From positions 1 to 13,271 of the forward strand of contig NZ_CALTUR010000041.1 in NCBI RefSeq assembly GCF_943912555.1: a DNA stretch of 13,271 nucleotides, written 5' to 3'. Of the stretch, positions 9,122 through 13,271 are shown piece by piece (positions within the stretch are counted from its first letter, which is position 1; every line of letters begins with the position of its first letter). The DNA comes from an uncultured Streptococcus sp. Its GTDB lineage: Bacteria > Bacillota > Bacilli > Lactobacillales > Streptococcaceae. The position numbers and the translations under genes are program-made. The notes beneath the pieces are model-generated. The model was given only the letters and a program-made list of their open reading frames with translations. It ran no database searches and was not told the origin of the DNA.

Positions 9122-9814
9122 ATGAAAATAGGAATTATTGCGGCTATGCCAGAAGAACTGGCTTATCTGATCCAGCATCTAGAAAATGCTCAGGAGCAAG
9201 TTGTTTTAGGGAATACTTATCATACAGGAACCATTGCCTCGCATGAAGTCGTTCTTGTAGAAAGTGGAATTGGTAAGGTCATGTCTGCTATGAGTGTGGC
9301 GATTTTGGCTGATCATTTCCAAGTGGATGCTTTAATTAATACGGGATCAGCTGGGGCAGTAGCAGAGGGTATTGCAGTTGGTGATGTTGTGATTGCTGAC
9401 AAATTGGCTTATCATGACGTGGATGTCACAGCTTTTGGCTATGCCTATGGACAAATGGCACAACAACCGCTTTATTTCGAATCAGATAAAGCCTTTGTTG
9501 CTAAAATTCAAGAGAGTTTATCTCAATTGGACCAAAACTGGCATCTTGGTTTGATTGCTACAGGAGATAGTTTTGTTGCAGGAAATGATAAGATAAAAGC
9601 GATTAAGTCCCATTTCCCAGATGTTTTGGCTGTTGAGATGGAAGGGGCAGCTATTACTCAGGCAGCACATGCTCTTAATCTTCCAGTTTTAGTTATTCGA
9701 GCTATGAGTGACAATGCCAATCACGAGGCCTCTATCTCATTTGATGAGTTTATTATCGAAGCTGGACGTCGCTCTGCCCAAGTTTTATTAGCCTTTTTGA
9801 AGGCCTTAGATTAA
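9122..9814 (+). CDS. mtnN: 5'-methylthioadenosine/S-adenosylhomocysteine nucleosidase
   Basis: MtnN (Pfs) removes adenine from methylthioadenosine and S-adenosylhomocysteine, feeding methionine salvage and the LuxS/AI-2 route. The protein is 230 aa, normal for the family. Visible residues are the start MKIGIIAAMPEE with Glu12, the ribose/phosphorylase-fold segment NTGSAGAV, AVEMEGAA with Glu174 that contacts the ribose, and AMSDNA with the catalytic Asp197. All active-site residues are present. AAGGAA, about 5 nt before the ATG, serves as its ribosome binding site, and the gap after macP is 16 nt. It is the last gene before the separate rocS promoter. No terminator follows, so some transcripts may read on into rocS. 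Confidence 0.97.
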   Translation: MKIGIIAAMPEELAYLIQHLENAQEQVVLGNTYHTGTIASHEVVLVESGIGKVMSAMSVAILADHFQVDALINTGSAGAVAEGIAVGDVVIADKLAYHDVDVTAFGYAYGQMAQQPLYFESDKAFVAKIQESLSQLDQNWHLGLIATGDSFVAGNDKIKAIKSHFPDVLAVEMEGAAITQAAHALNLPVLVIRAMSDNANHEASISFDEFIIEAGRRSAQVLLAFLKALD

Positions 9815-9822
9815 GCGAAAAT

Positions 9823-9851
9823 TTGACAGTTTTTCTAGCTTATGATAAGAT
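9823..9851 (+). promoter_or_regulatory. Strong promoter of rocS
   Basis: A perfect -35 TTGACA (9823-9828), a 17-bp spacer and a -10 TAAGAT (9846-9851) preceded by TG at 9843-9844 make the best promoter in the window. The expected transcript start is near 9858, leaving a leader of about 33 nt. rocS can therefore be expressed independently of glmU-mtnN. Confidence 0.85.
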
Positions 9852-9874
9852 TTAAGTAAAGAAAAGCTAGAAAA
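9831..9874. repeat. Perfect 11-bp inverted repeat flanking the rocS -10 element
   Basis: TTTTCTAGCTT (9831-9841) is the exact reverse complement of AAGCTAGAAAA (9864-9874). The arms are centred 33 bp apart and enclose the -10 and the expected start site. No T-tract follows, so it is not a terminator. The left arm lies upstream of the start site, so an RNA hairpin could form only in read-through mRNA from mtnN. A two-site DNA operator is a natural reading, but unproven. Confidence 0.6.
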
Positions 9875-9890
9875 CGTTTCAGAGGATATT

Positions 9891-10382
9891 ATGAGTATTG
9901 AAATGACCGTCAGTGAGATTGCAGAGGTCTTAGGATTATCTCGCCAAGCAATCAATAACCGTGTCAAAGAATTACCAGAAGAAGACACAGATAAAAATGA
10001 CAAAGGGGTAACAGTCGTTACCAGAAGTGGCTTGATTAAGCTAGAAGAAATCTATAAAAAAACGATTTTTGAAGATGAGCCTGTCAGTGAAGATGTCAAG
10101 CAACGTGAACTGATGGAGATTCTGGTTGATGAGAAGAATGCAGAAATTCTTCGTCTTTATGAACAATTAAAAGCCAAGGATCGTCAGTTATCAGAAAAAG
10201 ACGAGCAGATGCGTATCAAAGACCGTCAGATTGCTGAGAAAGACAAACAACTTGATCAGCAGCAACAATTGACTCTTCAAGCCATGAAGGATCAAGAAAA
10301 TCTTAAGCTAGAGCTGGACCAAGCAAAAGAAGAAGTCCAATCAACTAAGAAAGGCTTTTTTGCTCGTTTATTTGGAGGATAA
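9891..10382 (+). CDS. rocS: RocS, chromosome segregation regulator (DUF536 family)
   Basis: This is a 163-aa protein with three clear parts. An N-terminal helix-turn-helix (about 6-28, TVSEIAEVLGLSRQAINNRV) is predicted to bind DNA. A long charged coiled coil (about 75-150) contains a tandem repeat of the pattern KDRQL-EKDEQM / KDRQI-EKDKQL. A short C-terminal amphipathic tail, KKGFFARLFGG (153-163), can insert into the membrane. This architecture, length and position after mtnN match RocS of S. pneumoniae. RocS links the nucleoid to the membrane and supports chromosome segregation together with ParB and the capsule tyrosine-kinase system. AGAGGA stands about 5 nt before the ATG. It has its own strong promoter and a terminator directly after the stop. 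The HTH makes autoregulation possible. Confidence 0.88.
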   Translation: MSIEMTVSEIAEVLGLSRQAINNRVKELPEEDTDKNDKGVTVVTRSGLIKLEEIYKKTIFEDEPVSEDVKQRELMEILVDEKNAEILRLYEQLKAKDRQLSEKDEQMRIKDRQIAEKDKQLDQQQQLTLQAMKDQENLKLELDQAKEEVQSTKKGFFARLFGG

Positions 10383-10384
10383 TC

Positions 10385-10428
10385 AAGGAGCTGTTTAGGT
10401 TAAATGCTAACCTGATGGCTTCTTTTAT
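10385..10428 (+). terminator. Terminator of rocS
   Basis: The inner arms AGGTTA and TAACCT close a 5-nt loop. The outer arms AAGGAGC and GCTTCTT pair with one G-U, with an asymmetric internal loop between the two stems. The run TTTTATTT begins within the outer arm. It starts 3 nt after the rocS stop codon. Confidence 0.75.
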
Positions 10429-10454
10429 TTCTAAATAGTATAGTTGCTCAATTA

Positions 10455-10606
10455 ATACTCAATGAAAATCAAAGAGCAAACTAGGAAGCGAGCCGCAGGC
10501 TGCTCGAAGCACTGCTTTGAGGTTGTAGATAAGACTGACGAAGTCAGTTACATATATCTACGGCAAGGCGAAGTTGACGCGGTTTGAAGAGATTTTCGAA
10601 GAGTAT
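10455..10606 (-). repeat. BOX element (boxA-boxB-boxC, one boxB copy), reversed
   Basis: This is a complete BOX repeat, the dispersed element typical of S. pneumoniae and close relatives. On the minus strand it begins ATACTCTTCGAAAATC (boxA, about 10548-10606), continues through one boxB (about 10505-10547) with the ACTGAC-TTC-GTCAGT hairpin, and ends with boxC (about 10455-10504, ...GATTTTCATTGAGTAT). The total of 152 bp fits one copy of each module. BOX elements are non-coding, probably mobilised in trans, and form stable RNA secondary structure that can affect neighbouring expression. Here it fills most of the 251-bp gap between the rocS terminator and the exonuclease gene. The remaining stretch, 10429-10454, holds nothing I can name. 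Confidence 0.93.
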
Positions 10607-10611
10607 AAAAT
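10584..10611 (+). promoter_or_regulatory. Possible promoter spanning the BOX edge
   Basis: TTGAAG (10584-10589) lies inside boxA. A 16-bp spacer leads to TAAAAT (10606-10611), which begins on the last BOX base. Expected start near 10618, just before the exonuclease ribosome binding site. Some promoter is needed after the rocS terminator, but this match is only moderate. Confidence 0.35.
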
Positions 10612-10633
10612 AACAGTATAGGAGAGGTAGAAA

Positions 10634-11224
10634 ATGGAACGATTAGAAGATTACATTGCTTTTGACTTAGAATTTAATCAGCATGAAGGGCAAACACACT
10701 TGATTCAAGTATCGGCAGTGCGTTTTAGAGATGGTCAGGAAATCGATGCCTATGATTCCTATGTTCATACCAATGTACCTTTAAAAAGTTTTATCAATGG
10801 TTTGACTGGGATTACAGCTGAGACCTTAAAAGATGCCCCTCCAGTGGAGGAAGTTATAAAAGAATTCCAAGAGTTTGTGGGTTCTTTACCCATGGTTGGA
10901 TACAATGCTGCTAAAAGTGATTTGCCTATTTTAGCAGAGCATGGTTTAGATTATAGCCAACAGTATAAGGTGGATTTGTATGATGAAGCTTTTGAACGTC
11001 GGAGTTCAGATTTACATGGTATTGCCAATCTCAAATTGCAAACTGTTGCCTCATTTCTTGGATTTCAAGGTCAGTCTCATAATAGCCTAGAGGATGCTCG
11101 GATGACGGCGCGTGTGTACGAGTCCTTCTTAGAGTCAGATCAAGCTAGAGAATTGTTAGAGACAGAAAGTATCTTATCAAACAATCCTTTTGGGGGCTTG
11201 GACTTGTCTCAATTATTTGACTAG
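10634..11224 (+). CDS. DEDDh 3'-5' exonuclease (DnaQ/RNase T family)
   Basis: This is a 196-aa exonuclease of the DnaQ-like DEDDh superfamily. Exo I is AFDLEF with Asp11 and Glu13. Exo II is GYNAAKSDLPIL with Asp96. Exo III is HNSLEDAR with His149 and Asp154. The full catalytic set for two-metal-ion 3'-5' cleavage is present. FINGLTGITAETLKDAPP is the usual segment between Exo I and II. The protein is a stand-alone domain and could be a proofreading-like, repair or RNA-trimming enzyme; sequence alone does not say which. It ends in a GGLDLSQLF tail that I do not recognise. GGAGAGG precedes the ATG by 6 nt. Its stop codon overlaps the ribosome binding site of the next gene, so the two are probably an operon. 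Confidence 0.9.
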   Translation: MERLEDYIAFDLEFNQHEGQTHLIQVSAVRFRDGQEIDAYDSYVHTNVPLKSFINGLTGITAETLKDAPPVEEVIKEFQEFVGSLPMVGYNAAKSDLPILAEHGLDYSQQYKVDLYDEAFERRSSDLHGIANLKLQTVASFLGFQGQSHNSLEDARMTARVYESFLESDQARELLETESILSNNPFGGLDLSQLFD

Positions 11225-11232
11225 GAGTGCCT

Positions 11233-12996
11233 ATGAAACCTGAAAAACCTAAAAATCTAGGTTTTAAGCAGATATACTTTAATCTAGATAAAATACTCTT
11301 TCTATTTTTCTTGACTTTTATGATGATTGAGTTTGTCTGGTTACCAGCAAATTCTTGGATTGCTGGACTTTTGCTCCGTCAGACAGGCTATCTCTTTCTT
11401 TCCTACAACAATATTTTTGCCATTATAAAGGGTTCTCCCTTTGTTAGTCTTGCTTTATTTATTCTGGTGATTGTTAATTTATTGATCGCCTATTACCAGA
11501 TAGGACTTCTCTTTATTGGTGCTCGGCATTTATTATGCCATGAAAAAAGGACCTTGCTGGAGTACAGTCGTAAGGTCTTTCGCCAAAGTTTCTTGTTTAT
11601 GAAGCAAGTGACGATTTTCAAAATGACCTTTATTTTCTTTTATATCATGATTCTTTTTCCATTGATTCGAAAGATTTTAAAGATTTATTATCTTAATAAA
11701 ATTGTGATTCCGGAATTTATTGTAGCCTATGTAGAAGATAAATATTGGTTAGTCGGTTTGGTAGTCACTGTTCTGGCCTTACTACTGTTTTACATTTCAG
11801 TGCGTTTGATGTTTGCCCTACCTCAGCTTTTATTTGAGAAGAAAACAGTCAAAGAAGCAGTCAGATACAGTCTAGAAAAGACAAGAAAGCACTCCTGGTT
11901 TTATACTTGGAACTTGCTTTGGATTGTCGTCAAAACCTACCTATTTTTCATTCTTTTATTGATTCCAATATTAGCAAGTCAGGCACTGATGGATGGTCTG
12001 ACCCATAAGGAATCTCTTGTACTGGGAATTATTAACTTTGTCTTGATTAAGAATTTCCAATATATAGCCTTGACTTACTTTCTCATTAAGTTTGTTTCCT
12101 TCTTAACAGGAGAAGAACTAGAAATCACACCAAGGAGAAAGAAAGACCACTGGATGAGATGGGGAGTGATGGGCTGTGCTTGTATCTTTTTCACTCTTGA
12201 GGGTTATGTTTATTTAGAAGCTCCAGTCGCTAATAAACCTTTAATCATTTCTCACAGGGGAGTATCTAATAAGAATGGTGTGCAAAATACCGTCCAATCA
12301 CTAGAAAAAACCGCTCAGTTATCTCCAGATTTCGTTGAGACAGATGTTCAGGAAACAAAAGATGGTCAGTTTGTCATGATGCATGATGCCAATATCAAAA
12401 ATTTGACAGGTGTTAATGCTAATCCACAGGATCTAACTTTGAAAGAATTAACCAAACTTGATATTTCAGAAAATGGTTATCATAGCAAGGTGTCCAGTTT
12501 TGATGACTATCTCAATAAAGCCAATGAGTTGCATCAAAAACTTCTTATTGAGATTAAAACCAGTCGAAAAGATAGCCCAGATATGATGAAACGATTTATG
12601 GAAAAATATGGAACGGTTCTTAAGCAGAATGGTCACCAAATGCAATCCTTGGATTATCATGTGATTGATCAGGTTTTAGCCTACGATTCTCAAATTCCAG
12701 TCTATTTCATCCTACCTTACAATAGTATCTTTCCAAGAACCAAGGCCACAGGTTATACTATGGAGTATTCAACTTTAGATGAAAATTTTGTCAACAAGCT
12801 TTGGAATACGGATCAGAAATTGTACGTTTGGACCATCAATAGTTCAGAGTCCTTTGATAAATCAGTTCATTTGGGAGCTGATGGCATGATAACGGATGAT
12901 TTGGAAATGATTCAAGATCAAGTTACCATTGCCCAAGAAGACCCAGAGTATACTGAATTGCTTTTCAAACAGGCCATGGAATTCTTTAATTTTTAG
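11233..12996 (+). CDS. Membrane-integrated glycerophosphodiester phosphodiesterase
   Basis: This is a two-domain protein of about 587 aa. The N-terminal half (about 20-330) is polytopic, with roughly seven or eight membrane segments, and matches the membrane domain fused to GDPD enzymes in Firmicutes. The C-terminal GDPD TIM barrel shows HRG (His341), ETD (Glu369, Asp371), the second catalytic His384 in MMHD, LIEIKT, and the late VWTIN and GADGMITD signatures. It should hydrolyse glycerophosphodiesters from lipids or glycerol-phosphate polymers outside the membrane. The substrate is not evident. A GTG at 11227 could add two residues. I prefer the ATG at 11233, because AGGAG at 11223-11227 stands 5 nt from it and overlaps the GTG. 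It follows the exonuclease directly and ends before two terminator hairpins. Confidence 0.92.
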   Translation: MKPEKPKNLGFKQIYFNLDKILFLFFLTFMMIEFVWLPANSWIAGLLLRQTGYLFLSYNNIFAIIKGSPFVSLALFILVIVNLLIAYYQIGLLFIGARHLLCHEKRTLLEYSRKVFRQSFLFMKQVTIFKMTFIFFYIMILFPLIRKILKIYYLNKIVIPEFIVAYVEDKYWLVGLVVTVLALLLFYISVRLMFALPQLLFEKKTVKEAVRYSLEKTRKHSWFYTWNLLWIVVKTYLFFILLLIPILASQALMDGLTHKESLVLGIINFVLIKNFQYIALTYFLIKFVSFLTGEELEITPRRKKDHWMRWGVMGCACIFFTLEGYVYLEAPVANKPLIISHRGVSNKNGVQNTVQSLEKTAQLSPDFVETDVQETKDGQFVMMHDANIKNLTGVNANPQDLTLKELTKLDISENGYHSKVSSFDDYLNKANELHQKLLIEIKTSRKDSPDMMKRFMEKYGTVLKQNGHQMQSLDYHVIDQVLAYDSQIPVYFILPYNSIFPRTKATGYTMEYSTLDENFVNKLWNTDQKLYVWTINSSESFDKSVHLGADGMITDDLEMIQDQVTIAQEDPEYTELLFKQAMEFFNF

Positions 12997-13001
12997 TAAG
13001 C

Positions 13002-13024
13002 AAAAAGAGGAACAGTTGTTCCTC
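13002..13024 (-). terminator. Terminator of the ybaB-like gene
   Basis: On the minus strand GAGGAACA, a 2-nt AC centre and TGTTCCTC form an 8-bp perfect palindrome followed by TTTTT. It lies 45 nt beyond the ybaB stop, after the plus-strand terminator hairpin. Confidence 0.8.
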
Positions 13025-13034
13025 CCACGATAGG

Positions 13035-13063
13035 CAAGTATTCTCTTGAATACTTGTTTTTTT
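13035..13063 (+). terminator. Terminator of the exonuclease-phosphodiesterase operon
   Basis: CAAGTATTC, the loop TCTT and GAATACTTG form a perfect 9-bp stem followed by seven T residues. It ends 5 nt before the stop codon of the convergent ybaB-like gene. Confidence 0.92.
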
Positions 13064-13068
13064 AATGA

Positions 13069-13271
13069 TTAGAATGGCAATTTCCCAGCGAAAGCCCCTA
13101 GTTTTTTCTTGGTAGTTTCATCGATTTGTTCAAGAGCAGAGTTGATGGCTTGAACAGTCATATCAGAAAGAGTTTCGAGGTCTTCTGGGTCAACGACAGC
13201 TGGATTGAAGTCAATGCTGACAACTTTTTTGTCACCAGTTAAGGTCGCTTGGACAAGGTCTTGGGCAGATT
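13069..13271 (-). CDS. ybaB: YbaB/EbfC family nucleoid-associated protein (C-terminal part)
   Basis: Only the last 66 or so residues are in the window; the gene runs off the right edge. The translated tail includes [37 protein letters not shown] and the terminal [10 protein letters not shown]. These match the YbaB/EbfC family of small (about 100 aa) dimeric DNA-binding proteins that coat the nucleoid. The hallmark is the G-D/N-K-V-I-DP-E-LSD-AI-A-KI pattern, ending close to the stop. The TAA stop is at 13069-13071. The gene is convergent with the phosphodiesterase operon and its terminator is at 13002-13024. The N-terminal half cannot be assessed. Confidence 0.9.

Noticed and set aside
9831..9874. 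Terminator after mtnN
   Set aside because: The stem is perfect, but the loop is 22 nt, no U-tract follows on either strand, and it overlaps a strong promoter.
10131..10290. Tandem DNA repeat in rocS
   Set aside because: The repeated KDRQ/EKD units reflect a coiled coil. DNA identity between units is partial and no separate repeat element is needed.
10455..10606. Small non-coding RNA gene or riboswitch between rocS and the exonuclease
   Set aside because: The structure is fully explained by the boxA, boxB and boxC modules of a known dispersed repeat.

Overview
This window is a low-GC Firmicutes chromosome segment, almost certainly a mitis-group Streptococcus (S. mitis, S. oralis or S. pneumoniae type). 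The main reasons are an intact pneumococcal-type BOX repeat at about 10455-10606, a gene order glmU - Nudix - macP - mtnN(pfs) - rocS that I recognise from pneumococcus, strong AGGAGG ribosome binding sites and extended -10 (TGn-TATAAT-like) promoters. It is ordinary chromosome. I see no insertion sequence, phage gene, CRISPR array, rRNA or tRNA.

Layout. (1) 37-2166, plus strand: a three-gene amino-acid ABC importer (permease, ATPase, lipoprotein binding protein) that ends in a terminator overlapping its last stop codon. (2) 2228-3718, minus strand: lysS, with its own promoter and terminator. (3) 3856-5797, minus strand: a tightly overlapping operon reading popT-like (DUF368) -> ybaK/ebsC-like deacylase -> histidine phosphatase. 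(4) 5892-6692, minus strand: a membrane-anchored GH25 muramidase whose promoter leaves almost no 5' leader. (5) 6848-9814, plus strand: glmU - Nudix hydrolase - macP - mtnN. rocS (9891-10382) follows with an added strong promoter of its own and a terminator. (6) 10455-10606: a single-B BOX element. (7) 10634-12996, plus strand: a DEDDh exonuclease and a polytopic glycerophosphodiester phosphodiesterase, probably an operon. (8) 13069-13271, minus strand: the C-terminal part of a YbaB/EbfC nucleoid-associated protein, convergent with (7). Two interleaved hairpins, each with its U-tract on the opposite strand, separate them.

Functional theme. From about 4955 to 10382 the genes concentrate on envelope growth and the cell cycle: undecaprenyl-phosphate recycling (DUF368/PopT family), a muramidase, UDP-GlcNAc synthesis (GlmU), the PBP2a activator MacP and the chromosome-segregation factor RocS. 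Metabolite housekeeping genes (Nudix ADP-ribose pyrophosphatase, MTA/SAH nucleosidase) lie between them.

I did not find a wholly undescribed system. The most interesting unexplained signals are in the regulatory DNA: a perfect 11-bp inverted repeat bracketing the rocS -10 element, a probable near-leaderless muramidase mRNA beside phased A-tracts and a 9-bp direct repeat, and a possible promoter assembled across the edge of the BOX element. From memory, lysS with its ABC operon, glmU and ybaB are not adjacent in reference pneumococcal genomes, so the window may come from a rearranged or non-pneumoniae member of the group.
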